NCBI GenBank assembly: GCA_037893225.1 | Contig: JAZGUH010000282.1 | Coordinates: 1,550,001-1,614,000 of the forward strand | Length of the DNA stretch: 64,000 nt | Reading direction: 5' to 3' | Source: Hippasteria phrygiana | Lineage: Eukaryota > Echinodermata > Asteroidea > Valvatida > Goniasteridae | In this document: in pieces, positions 1-14,123 of the stretch | Layout of the letters: each line of letters starts with the position of its first letter | Numbering within the stretch: position 1 is the stretch's first letter | Position numbers and translations under genes: made by a program | Notes under the pieces: generated by a model | What the model was told of the DNA's origin: nothing | Seen by the model: only the letters and a program-made list of their open reading frames with translations | The model's database searches: none

Positions 1-663
1 GAATTTGACAGGCATGGAGCAATAAATAGACGGTAACATGTACACAGATGTTGGCCGGAAAGAAAATAGACATTGCGAGGTTTGAATTTTCTCCACAAGT
101 TTTAACTCTAGGAAGCCGCCGATGATTGCAACATGTAGCGCCAGATCTAAGCTATCCATACATGTCAAAAATACTGCATTTGGTTGATATTTCATGCAAT
201 TATGAATGAATAAAGCAAGTCCATACCCCAGGGAATTTGACATGCATGGAGCAATAAATAGACGGTAATATGTACACAGATGTTGGCCGGAAAGAAAATA
301 AACATTGCGAGGTTTGAATTTTCTCCAAAAGATTTAACTCTAAGAAGCCGCCGATGATTGCAACATGTAGCGCCAGATCTAAGCTATCCATACATGTCAA
401 AATTACTGCATTTGGTTGATATTTCATGCAATTATGAATGAGTAAAGCAAGTCCATACCCCAGGGAATTTGACATGCATGGAGCAATAAATAGACGGTAA
501 TATGTACACAGATGTTGGCCGGAAAGAAAATAAACATTGCGAGGTTTGAATTTTCTCCACAAGTTTTAACTCTAGGAAGCCGCCGATGATTGCAACATGT
601 AGCGCCAGATCTAAGCTATCCATACATGTCAAAATTACTGCATTTGGTTGATATTTCATGCAA

Positions 664-3600
664 TTATGAATGAGTAAAGCAAGTCCATACCCCAGGGAAT
701 TTGACAGGCATGGAGCAATAAATAAAAGGTAATATGCACACAGATGGTGGCCGGAAAGAAAATAAACATTGCGAGGTTTGAATTTTCTCCACAAGTGTTA
801 ACTCTAAGAAGCCGCCGATAATTGCAACATGTAGCGCCAGATCTAAGCTATACATACATGTCAAAATTACTGTATTTGGTTGATATTTCATGCAATTATG
901 AATGAGTAAAGCAAGTCCATACCCCAGGGAATTTGACAGGCATGGAGCAATAAATAGACGGTAACATGTACACAGATGTTGGCCGGAAAGAAAATAGACA
1001 TTGCGAGGTTTGAATTTTCTCCACAAGTTTTAACTCTAGGAAGCCGCCGATGATTGCAACATGTAGCGCCAGATCTAAGCTATCCATACATGTCAAAAAT
1101 ACTGCATTTGGTTGATATTTCATGCAATTATGAATGAATAAAGCAAGTCCATACCCCAGGGAATTTGACATGCATGGAGCAATAAATAGACGGTAATATG
1201 TACACAGATGTTGGCCGGAAAGAAAATAAACATTGCGAGGTTTGAATTTTCTCCAAAAGATTTAACTCTAAGAAGCCGCCGATGATTGCAACATGTAGCG
1301 CCAGATCTAAGCTATCCATACATGTCAAAATTACTGCATTTGGTTGATATTTCATGCAATTATGAATGAGTAAAGCAAGTCCATACCCCAGGGAATTTGA
1401 CATGCATGGAGCAATAAATAGACGGTAATATGTACACAGATGTTGGCCGGAAAGAAAATAAACATTGCGAGGTTTGAATTTTCTCCACAAGTTTTAACTC
1501 TAGGAAGCCGCCGATGATTGCAACATGTAGCGCCAGATCTAAGCTATCCATACATGTCAAAATTACTGAATTTGGTTGATATTTCATGCAATTATGAATG
1601 AGTAAAGCAAGTCCATACCCCAGGGAATTTGACATGCATGGAGCAATAAATAGACGGTAACATGTACACAGATGTTGGCCGGAAAGAAAATAAACATTGC
1701 GAGGTTTGAATTTTCTCCACAAGTGTTAACTCTAAGAAGCCGCCGATAATTGCAACATGTAGCGCCAGATCTAAGCTATACATACATGTCAAAATTACTG
1801 TATTTGGTTGATATTTCATGCAATTATGAATGAGTAAAGCAAGTCCATACCCCAGGGAATTTGACAGGCATGGAGCAATAAATAGACGGTAACATGTACA
1901 CAGATGTTGGCCGGAAAGAAAATAAACATTGCGAGGTTTGAATTTTCACCAAAAGATTTAAATCTAAGAAGCCGCCGATGATTGCAACATGTAGCGCCAG
2001 ATCTAAGCTATCCATACATGTCAAAATTACTGCATTTGGTTGATATTTCATGCAATTATGAATGAGTAAAGCAAGTCCATACCCCAGGGAATTTGACAGG
2101 CATGGAGCAATAAATAAAAGGTAATATGCACACAGATGGTGGCCGGAAAGAAAATAAACATTGCGAGGTTTGAATTTTCTCCACAAGTGTTAACTCTAAG
2201 AAGCCGCCGATAATTGCAACATGTAGCGCCAGATCTAAGCTATACATACATGTCAAAATTACTGTATTTGGTTGATATTTCATGCAATTATGAATGAGTA
2301 AAGCAAGTCCATACCCCAGGGAATTTGACAGGCATGGAGCAATAAATAGACGGTAACATGTACACAGATGTTGGCCGGAAAGAAAATAGACATTGCGAGG
2401 TTTGAATTTTCTCCACAAGTTTTAACTCTAGGAAGCCGCCGATGATTGCAACATGTAGCGCCAGATCTAAGCTATCCATACATGTCAAAAATACTGAATT
2501 TGGTTGATATTTCATGCAATTATGAATGAGTAAAGCAAGTCCATACCCCAGGGAATTTGACAGGCATGGAGCAATAAATAAAAGGTAATATGCACACAGA
2601 TGGTGGCCGGAAAGAAAATAAACATTGCGAGGTTTGAATTTTCTCCACAAGTGTTAACTCTAAGAAGCCGCCGATAATTGCAACATGTAGCGCCAGATCT
2701 AAGCTATACATACATGTCAAAATTACTGTATTTGGTTGATATTTCATGCAATTATGAATGAGTAAAGCAAGTCCATACCCCAGGGAATTTGACAGGCATG
2801 GAGCAATAAATAGACGGTAACATGTACACAGATGTTGGCCGGAAAGAAAATAGACATTGCGAGGTTTGAATTTTCTCCACAAGTTTTAACTCTAGGAAGC
2901 CGCCGATGATTGCAACATGTAGCGCCAGATCTAAGCTATCCATACATGTCAAAAATACTGCATTTGGTTGATATTTCATGCAATTATGAATGAATAAAGC
3001 AAGTCCATACCCCAGGGAATTTGACATGCATGGAGCAATAAATAGACGGTAATATGTACACAGATGTTGGCCGGAAAGAAAATAAACATTGCGAGGTTTG
3101 AATTTTCTCCAAAAGATTTAACTCTAAGAAGCCGCCGATGATTGCAACATGTAGCGCCAGATCTAAGCTATCCATACATGTCAAAATTACTGCATTTGGT
3201 TGATATTTCATGCAATTATGAATGAGTAAAGCAAGTCCATACCCCAGGGAATTTGACATGCATGGAGCAATAAATAGACGGTAATATGTACACAGATGTT
3301 GGCCGGAAAGAAAATAAACATTGCGAGGTTTGAATTTTCTCCACAAGTTTTAACTCTAGGAAGCCGCCGATGATTGCAACATGTAGCGCCAGATCTAAGC
3401 TATCCATACATGTCAAAATTACTGAATTTGGTTGATATTTCATGCAATTATGAATGAGTAAAGCAAGTCCATACCCCAGGGAATTTGACATGCATGGAGC
3501 AATAAATAGACGGTAACATGTACACAGATGTTGGCCGGAAAGAAAATAAACATTGCGAGGTTTGAATTTTCTCCACAAGTGTTAACTCTAAGAAGCCGCC

Positions 3601-4375
3601 GATAATTGCAACATGTAGCGCCAGATCTAAGCTATACATACATGTCAAAATTACTGTATTTGGTTGATATTTCATGCAATTATGAATGAGTAAAGCAAGT
3701 CCATACCCCAGGGAATTTGACAGGCATGGAGCAATAAATAGACGGTAACATGTACACAGATGTTGGCCGGAAAGAAAATAAACATTGCGAGGTTTGAATT
3801 TTCACCAAAAGATTTAAATCTAAGAAGCCGCCGATGATTGCAACATGTAGCGCCAGATCTAAGCTATCCATACATGTCAAAATTACTGCATTTGGTTGAT
3901 ATTTCATGCAATTATGAATGAGTAAAGCAAGTCCATACCCCAGGGAATTTGACAGGCATGGAGCAATAAATAAAAGGTAATATGCACACAGATGGTGGCC
4001 GGAAAGAAAATAAACATTGCGAGGTTTGAATTTTCTCCACAAGTGTTAACTCTAAGAAGCCGCCGATAATTGCAACATGTAGCGCCAGATCTAAGCTATA
4101 CATACATGTCAAAATTACTGTATTTGGTTGATATTTCATGCAATTATGAATGAGTAAAGCAAGTCCATACCCCAGGGAATTTGACAGGCATGGAGCAATA
4201 AATAGACGGTAACATGTACACAGATGTTGGCCGGAAAGAAAATAGACATTGCGAGGTTTGAATTTTCTCCACAAGTTTTAACTCTAGGAAGCCGCCGATG
4301 ATTGCAACATGTAGCGCCAGATCTAAGCTATCCATACATGTCAAAAATACTGAATTTGGTTGATATTTCATGCAA
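664..4375. repeat. Higher-order repeat: two tandem 8-monomer blocks (1,856 bp)
   Basis: The order of monomer variants in 664-2,519 is repeated in 2,520-4,375, offset by 1,856 bp (8 x 232). Successive variant monomers at 664, 896, 1128, 1360, 1592, 1824, 2056 and 2288 match those at 2520, 2752, 2984, 3216, 3448, 3680, 3912 and 4144. This is seen directly from matching variant combinations. It implies tandem duplication of an 8-mer. Confidence 0.85.
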
Positions 4376-7300
4376 TTATGAATGAGTAAAGCAAGTCCAT
4401 ACCCCAGGGAATTTGACAGGCATGGAGCAATAAATAAAAGGTAATATGCACACAGATGGTGGCCGGAAAGAAAATAAACATTGCGAGGTTTGAATTTTCT
4501 CCACAAGTTTTAACTCTAGGAAGCCGCCGATGATTGCAACATGTAGCGCCAGATCTAAGCTATCCATACATGTCAAAATTACTGTATTTGGTTGATATTT
4601 CATGCAATTATGAATGAATAAAGCAAGTCCATACCCCAGGGAATTTGACATGCATGGAGCAATAAATAGACGGTAATATGTACACAGATGTTGGCCGGAA
4701 AGAAAATAAACATTGCGAGGTTTGAATTTTCTCCAAAAGATTTAACTCTAAGAAGCCGCCGATGATTGCAACATGTAGCGCCAGATCTAAGCTATCCATA
4801 CATGTCAAAATTACTGCATTTGGTTGATATTTCATGCAATTATGAATGAGTAAAGCAAGTCCATACCCCAGGGAATTTGACAGGCATGGAGCAATAAATA
4901 AAAGGTAATATGCACACAGATGGTGGCCGGAAAGAAAATAAACATTGCGAGGTTTGAATTTTCTCCACAAGTGTTAACTCTAAGAAGCCGCCGATAATTG
5001 CAACATGTAGCGCCAGATCTAAGCTATACATACATGTCAAAATTACTGTATTTGGTTGATATTTCATGCAATTATGAATGAGTAAAGCAAGTCCATACCC
5101 CAGGGAATTTGACAGGCATGGAGCAATAAATAGACGGTAACATGTACACAGATGTTGGCCGAAAAAGAAAATAGACATTGCGAGGTTTGAATTTTCTCCA
5201 CAAGTTTTAACTCTAGGAAGCCGCCGATGATTGCAACATGTAGCGCCAGATCTAAGCTATCCATACATGTCAAAAATACTGCATTTGGTTGATATTTCAT
5301 GCAATTATGAATGAATAAAGCAAGTCCATACCCCAGGGAATTTGACATGCATGGAGCAATAAATAGAAGGTAATATGTACACAGATGTTGGCCGGAAAGA
5401 AAATAAACATTGCGAGGTTTGAATTTTCTCCAAAAGATTTAACTCTAAGAAGCCGCCGATGATTGCAACATGTAGCGCCAGATCTAAGCTATCCATACAT
5501 GTCAAAAATACTGCATTTGGTTGATATTTCATGCAATTATGAATGAATAAAGCAAGTCCATACCCCAGGGAATTTGACATGCATGGAGCAATAAATAGAC
5601 GGTAATATGTACACAGATGTTGGCCGGAAAGAAAATAAACATTGCGAGGTTTGAATTTTCTCCAAAAGATTTAACTCTAAGAAGCCGCCGATGATTGCAA
5701 CATGTAGCGCCAGATCTAAGCTATCCATACATGTCAAAATTACTGCATTTGGTTGATATTTCATGCAATTATGAATGAGTAAAGCAAGTCCATACCCGAG
5801 GGAATTTGACATGCATGGAGCAATAAATAGACGGTAATATGTACACAGATGTTGGCCGGAAAGAAAATAAACATTGCGAGGTTTGAATTTTCTCCACAAG
5901 TTTTAACTCTAGGAAGCCGCCGATGATTGCAACATGTAGCGCCAGATCTAAGCTATCCATACATGTCAAAATTACTGAATTTGGTTGATATTTCATGCAA
6001 TTATGAATGAGTAAAGCAAGTCCATACCCCAGGGAATTTGACATGCATGGAGCAATAAATAGACGGTAACATGTACACAGATGTTGGCCGGAAAGAAAAT
6101 AAACATTGCGAGGTTTGAATTTTCTCCACAAGTGTTAACTCTAAGAAGCCGCCGATAATTGCAACATGTAGCGCCAGATCTAAGCTATACATACATGTCA
6201 AAATTACTGTATTTGGTTGATATTTCATGCAATTATGAATGAGTAAAGCAAGTCCATACCCCAGGGAATTTGACAGGCATGGAGCAATAAATAGACGGTA
6301 ACATGTACACAGATGTTGGCCGGAAAGAAAATAAACATTGCGAGGTTTGAATTTTCACCAAAAGATTTAAATCTAAGAAGCCGCCGATGATTGCAACATG
6401 TAGCGCCAGATCTAAGCTATCCATACATGTCAAAATTACTGCATTTGGTTGATATTTCATGCAATTATGAATGAGTAAAGCAAGTCCATACCCCAGGGAA
6501 TTTGACAGGCATGGAGCAATAAATAAAAGGTAATATGCACACAGATGGTGGCCGGAAAGAAAATAAACATTGCGAGGTTTGAATTTTCTCCACAAGTGTT
6601 AACTCTAAGAAGCCGCCGATAATTGCAACATGTAGCGCCAGATCTAAGCTATACATACATGTCAAAATTACTGTATTTGGTTGATATTTCATGCAATTAT
6701 GAATGAGTAAAGCAAGTCCATACCCCAGGGAATTTGACAGGCATGGAGCAATAAATAGACGGTAACATGTACACAGATGTTGGCCGGAAAGAAAATAGAC
6801 ATTGCGAGGTTTGAATTTTCTCCACAAGTTTTAACTCTAGGAAGCCGCCGATGATTGCAACATGTAGCGCCAGATCTAAGCTATCCATACATGTCAAAAA
6901 TACTGAATTTGGTTGATATTTCATGCAATTATGAATGAGTAAAGCAAGTCCATACCCCAGGGAATTTGACAGGCATGGAGCAATAAATAAAAGGTAATAT
7001 GCACACAGATGGTGGCCGGAAAGAAAATAAACATTGCGAGGTTTGAATTTTCTCCACAAGTTTTAACTCTAGGAAGCCGCCGATGATTGCAACATGTAGC
7101 GCCAGATCTAAGCTATCCATACATGTCAAAATTACTGTATTTGGTTGATATTTCATGCAATTATGAATGAATAAAGCAAGTCCATACCCCAGGGAATTTG
7201 ACATGCATGGAGCAATAAATAGACGGTAATATGTACACAGATGTTGGCCGGAAAGAAAATAAACATTGCGAGGTTTGAATTTTCTCCAAAAGATTTAACT

Positions 7301-10300
7301 CTAAGAAGCCGCCGATGATTGCAACATGTAGCGCCAGATCTAAGCTATCCATACATGTCAAAATTACTGCATTTGGTTGATATTTCATGCAATTATGAAT
7401 GAGTAAAGCAAGTCCATACCCCAGGGAATTTGACAGGCATGGAGCAATAAATAAAAGGTAATATGCACACAGATGGTGGCCGGAAAGAAAATAAACATTG
7501 CGAGGTTTGAATTTTCTCCACAAGTGTTAACTCTAAGAAGCCGCCGATAATTGCAACATGTAGCGCCAGATCTAAGCTATACATACATGTCAAAATTACT
7601 GTATTTGGTTGATATTTCATGCAATTATGAATGAGTAAAGCAAGTCCATACCCCAGGGAATTTGACAGGCATGGAGCAATAAATAGACGGTAACATGTAC
7701 ACAGATGTTGGCCGAAAAAGAAAATAGACATTGCGAGGTTTGAATTTTCTCCACAAGTTTTAACTCTAGGAAGCCGCCGATGATTGCAACATGTAGCGCC
7801 AGATCTAAGCTATCCATACATGTCAAAAATACTGCATTTGGTTGATATTTCATGCAATTATGAATGAATAAAGCAAGTCCATACCCCAGGGAATTTGACA
7901 TGCATGGAGCAATAAATAGAAGGTAATATGTACACAGATGTTGGCCGGAAAGAAAATAAACATTGCGAGGTTTGAATTTTCTCCAAAAGATTTAACTCTA
8001 AGAAGCCGCCGATGATTGCAACATGTAGCGCCAGATCTAAGCTATCCATACATGTCAAAATTACTGCATTTGGTTGATATTTCATGCAATTATGAATGAG
8101 TAAAGCAAGTCCATACCCCAGGGAATTTGACATGCATGGAGCAATAAATAGACGGTAATATGTACACAGATGTTGGCCGGAAAGAAAATAAACATTGCGA
8201 GGTTTGAATTTTCTCCACAAGTTTTAACTCTAGGAAGCCGCCGATAATTGCAACATGTAGCGCCAGATCTAAGCTATCCATACATGTCAAAATTACTGAA
8301 TTTGGTTGATATTTCATGCAATTATGAATGAGTAAAGCAAGTCCATACCCCAGGGAATTTGACATGCATGGAGCAATAAATAGACGGTAACATGTACACA
8401 GATGTTGGCCGGAAAGAATATAAACATTGCGAGGTTTGAATTTTCTCCACAAGTTTTAACTCTAGGAAGCCGCCGATGATTGCAACATGTAGCGCCAGAT
8501 CTAAGCTATCCATACATGTCAAAATTACTGCATTTGGTTGATATTTCATGCAATTATGAATGAGTAAAGCAAGTCCATACCCCAGGGAATTCGACAGGCA
8601 TGGAGCAATAAATAAAAGGTAATATGCACACAGATGGTGGCCGGAAAGAAAATAAACATTGCGAGGTTTGAATTTTCTCCACAAGTGTTAACTCTAAGAA
8701 GCCGCCGATAATTGCAACATGTAGCGCCAGATCTAAGCTATCCATACATGTCAAAATTACTGTATTTGGTTGATATTTCATGCAATTATGAATGAGTAAA
8801 GCAAGTCCATACCCCAGGGAATTTGACAGGCATGGAGCAATAAATAAAAGGTAATCTGCACACAGATGGTGGCCGGGAAGAAAATAAACATTGCGAGGTT
8901 TGAATTTTCTCCACAAGTGTTAACTCTAAGAAGCCGCCGATAATTGCAACATGTAGCGCCAGATCTAAGCTATACATACATGTCAAAATTACTGTATTTG
9001 GTTGATATTTCATGCAATTATGAATGAGTAAAGCAAGTCCATACCCCAGGGAATTTGACAGGCATGGAGCAATAAATAGACGGTAACATGTACAGAGATG
9101 TTGGCCGGAAAGAAAATAGACATTGCGAGGTTTGAATTTTCTCCACAAGTTTTAACTCTAGGAAGCCGCCGATGATTGCAACATGTAGCGCCAGATCTAA
9201 GCTATCCATACATGTCAAAATTACTGCATTTGGTTGATATTTCATGCAATTATGAATGAGTAAAGCAAGTCCATACCCGAGGGAATTTGACATGCATGGA
9301 GCAATAAATAGACGGTAATATGTACACAGATGTTGGCCGGAAAGAAAATAAACATTGCGAGGTTTGAATTTTCTCCACAAGTTTTAACTCTAGGAAGCCG
9401 CCGATGATTGCAACATGTAGCGCCAGATCTAAGCTATCCATACATGTCAAAATTACTGAATTTGGTTGATATTTCATGCAATTATGAATGAGTAAAGCAA
9501 GTCCATACCCCAGGGAATTTGACATGCATGGAGCAATAAATAGACGGTAACATGTACACAGATGTTGGCCGGAAAGAAAATAAACATTGCGAGGTTTGAA
9601 TTTTCTCCACAAGTGTTAACTCTAAGAAGCCGCCGATAATTGCAACATGTAGCGCCAGATCTAAGCTATACATACATGTCAAAATTACTGTATTTGGTTG
9701 ATATTTCATGCAATTATGAATGAGTAAAGCAAGTCCATACCCCAGGGAATTTGACAGGCATGGAGCAATAAATAGACGGTAACATGTACACAGATGTTGG
9801 CCGGAAAGAAAATAAACATTGCGAGGTTTGAATTTTCACCAAAAGATTTAAATCTAAGAAGCCGCCGATGATTGCAACATGTAGCGCCAGATCTAAGCTA
9901 TCCATACATGTCAAAATTACTGCATTTGGTTGATATTTCATGCAATTATGAATGAGTAAAGCAAGTCCATACCCCAGGGAATTTGACAGGCATGGAGCAA
10001 TAAATAAAAGGTAATATGCACACAGATGGTGGCCGGAAAGAAAATAAACATTGCGAGGTTTGAATTTTCTCCACAAGTGTTAACTCTAAGAAGCCGCCGA
10101 TAATTGCAACATGTAGCGCCAGATCTAAGCTATACATACATGTCAAAATTACTGTATTTGGTTGATATTTCATGCAATTATGAATGAGTAAAGCAAGTCC
10201 ATACCCCAGGGAATTTGACAGGCATGGAGCAATAAATAGACGGTAACATGTACACAGATGTTGGCCGGAAAGAAAATAGACATTGCGAGGTTTGAATTTT

Positions 10301-13300
10301 CTCCACAAGTTTTAACTCTAGGAAGCCGCCGATGATTGCAACATGTAGCGCCAGATCTAAGCTATCCATACATGTCAAAAATACTGAATTTGGTTGATAT
10401 TTCATGCAATTATGAATGAGTAAAGCAAGTCCATACCCCAGGGAATTTGACAGGCATGGAGCAATAAATAAAAGGTAATATGCACACAGATGGTGGCCGG
10501 AAAGAAAATAAACATTGCGAGGTTTGAATTTTCTCCACAAGTTTTAACTCTAGGAAGCCGCCGATGATTGCAACATGTAGCGCCAGATCTAAGCTATCCA
10601 TACATGTCAAAATTACTGTATTTGGTTGATATTTCATGCAATTATGAATGAATAAAGCAAGTCCATACCCCAGGGAATTTGACATGCATGGAGCAATAAA
10701 TAGACGGTAATATGTACACAGATGTTGGCCGGAAAGAAAATAAACATTGCGAGGTTTGAATTTTCTCCAAAAGATTTAACTCTAAGAAGCCGCCGATGAT
10801 TGCAACATGTAGCGCCAGATCTAAGCTATCCATACATGTCAAAATTACTGCATTTGGTTGATATTTCATGCAATTATGAATGAGTAAAGCAAGTCCATAC
10901 CCCAGGGAATTTGACAGGCATGGAGCAATAAATAAAAGGTAATATGCACACAGATGGTGGCCGGAAAGAAAATAAACATTGCGAGGTTTGAATTTTCTCC
11001 ACAAGTGTTAACTCTAAGAAGCCGCCGATAATTGCAACATGTAGCGCCAGATCTAAGCTATACATACATGTCAAAATTACTGTATTTGGTTGATATTTCA
11101 TGCAATTATGAATGAGTAAAGCAAGTCCATACCCCAGGGAATTTGACAGGCATGGAGCAATAAATAGACGGTAACATGTACACAGATGTTGGCCGAAAAA
11201 GAAAATAGACATTGCGAGGTTTGAATTTTCTCCACAAGTTTTAACTCTAGGAAGCCGCCGATGATTGCAACATGTAGCGCCAGATCTAAGCTATCCATAC
11301 ATGTCAAAAATACTGCATTTGGTTGATATTTCATGCAATTATGAATGAATAAAGCAAGTCCATACCCCAGGGAATTTGACATGCATGGAGCAATAAATAG
11401 AAGGTAATATGTACACAGATGTTGGCCGGAAAGAAAATAAACATTGCGAGGTTTGAATTTTCTCCAAAAGATTTAACTCTAAGAAGCCGCCGATGATTGC
11501 AACATGTAGCGCCAGATCTAAGCTATCCATACATGTCAAAATTACTGCATTTGGTTGATATTTCATGCAATTATGAATGAGTAAAGCAAGTCCATACCCC
11601 AGGGAATTTGACATGCATGGAGCAATAAATAGACGGTAATATGTACACAGATGTTGGCCGGAAAGAAAATAAACATTGCGAGGTTTGAATTTTCTCCACA
11701 AGTTTTAACTCTAGGAAGCCGCCGATAATTGCAACATGTAGCGCCAGATCTAAGCTATCCATACATGTCAAAAATACTGCATTTGGTTGATATTTCATGC
11801 AATTATGAATGAATAAAGCAAGTCCATACCCCAGGGAATTTGACATGCATGGAGCAATAAATAGACGGTAATATGTACACAGATGTTGGCCGGAAAGAAA
11901 ATAAACATTGCGAGGTTTGAATTTTCTCCAAAAGATTTAACTCTAAGAAGCCGCCGATGATTGCAACATGTAGCGCCAGATCTAAGCTATCCATACATGT
12001 CAAAATTACTGCATTTGGTTGATATTTCATGCAATTATGAATGAGTAAAGCAAGTCCATACCCGAGGGAATTTGACATGCATGGAGCAATAAATAGACGG
12101 TAATATGTACACAGATGTTGGCCGGAAAGAAAATAAACATTGCGAGGTTTGAATTTTCTCCACAAGTTTTAACTCTAGGAAGCCGCCGATGATTGCAACA
12201 TGTAGCGCCAGATCTAAGCTATCCATACATGTCAAAATTACTGAATTTGGTTGATATTTCATGCAATTATGAATGAGTAAAGCAAGTCCATACCCCAGGG
12301 AATTTGACATGCATGGAGCAATAAATAGACGGTAACATGTACACAGATGTTGGCCGGAAAGAAAATAAACATTGCGAGGTTTGAATTTTCTCCACAAGTG
12401 TTAACTCTAAGAAGCCGCCGATAATTGCAACATGTAGCGCCAGATCTAAGCTATACATACATGTCAAAATTACTGTATTTGGTTGATATTTCATGCAATT
12501 ATGAATGAATAAAGCAAGTCCATACCCCAGGGAATTTGACAGGCATGGAGCAATAAATAGACGGTAACATGTACACAGATGTTGGCCGGAAAGAAAATAA
12601 ACATTGCGAGGTTTGAATTTTCACCAAAAGATTTAAATCTAAGAAGCCGCCGATGATTGCAACATGTAGCGCCAGATCTAAGCTATCCATACATGTCAAA
12701 ATTACTGCATTTGGTTGATATTTCATGCAATTATGAATGAGTAAAGCAAGTCCATACCCCAGGGAATTTGACAGGCATGGAGCAATAAATAAAAGGTAAT
12801 ATGCACACAGATGGTGGCCGGAAAGAAAATAAACATTGCGAGGTTTGAATTTTCTCCACAAGTGTTAACTCTAGGAAGCCGCCGATGATTGCAACATGTA
12901 GCGCCAGATCTAAGCTATCCATACATGTCAAAAATACTGAATTTGGTTGATATTTCATGCAATTATGAATGAGTAAAGCAAGTCCATACCCCAGGGAATT
13001 TGACAGGCATGGAGCAATAAATAAAAGGTAATATGCACACAGATGGTGGCCGGAAAGAAAATAAACATTGCGAGGTTTGAATTTTCTCCACAAGTTTTAA
13101 CTCTAGGAAGCCGCCGATGATTGCAACATGTAGCGCCAGATCTAAGCTATCCATACATGTCAAAATTACTGTATTTGGTTGATATTTCATGCAATTATGA
13201 ATGAATAAAGCAAGTCCATACCCCAGGGAATTTGACATGCATGGAGCAATAAATAGACGGTAATATGTACACAGATGTTGGCCGGAAAGAAAATAAACAT

Positions 13301-13891
13301 TGCGAGGTTTGAATTTTCTCCAAAAGATTTAACTCTAAGAAGCCGCCGATGATTGCAACATGTAGCGCCAGATCTAAGCTATCCATACATGTCAAAATTA
13401 CTGCATTTGGTTGATATTTCATGCAATTATGAATGAGTAAAGCAAGTCCATACCCCAGGGAATTTGACAGGCATGGAGCAATAAATAAAAGGTAATATGC
13501 ACACAGATGGTGGCCGGAAAGAAAATAAACATTGCGAGGTTTGAATTTTCTCCACAAGTGTTAACTCTAAGAAGCCGCCGATAATTGCAACATGTAGCGC
13601 CAGATCTAAGCTATACATACATGTCAAAATTACTGTATTTGGTTGATATTTCATGCAATTATGAATGAGTAAAGCAAGTCCATACCCCAGGGAATTTGAC
13701 AGGCATGGAGCAATAAATAGACGGTAACATGTACACAGATGTTGGCCGAAAAAGAAAATAGACATTGCGAGGTTTGAATTTTCTCCACAAGTTTTAACTC
13801 TAGGAAGCCGCCGATGATTGCAACATGTAGCGCCAGATCTAAGCTATCCATACATGTCAAAAATACTGCATTTGGTTGATATTTCATGCAA
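3216..13891. repeat. Overlapping 11-, 15- and 12-monomer duplications
   Basis: The block starting near 3,216 recurs at 5,769 (2,553 bp = 11 monomers +1). The block from 5,769 recurs at 9,250 (3,481 bp = 15 monomers +1). The block at 9,250 recurs at 12,035 (2,785 bp = 12 monomers +1). A one-base insertion (GCCGAAAAAG instead of GCCGGAAAG) marks the copies at about 5,161, 7,714, 11,195 and 13,748, spaced 2,553, 3,481 and 2,553 bp. The insertion is a natural tag showing these copies descend from one event. Confidence 0.8.
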
Positions 13892-14123
13892 TTATGAATG
13901 AATAAAGCAAGTCCATACCCCAGGGAATTTGACATGCATGGAGCAATAAATAGAAGGTAATATGTACACAGATGTTGGCCGGAAAGAAAATAAACATTGC
14001 GAGGTTTGAATTTTCTCCAAAAGATTTAACTCTAAGAAGCCGCCGATGATTGCAACATGTAGCGCCAGATCTAAGCTATCCATACATGTCAAAATTACTG
14101 CATTTGGTTGATATTTCATGCAA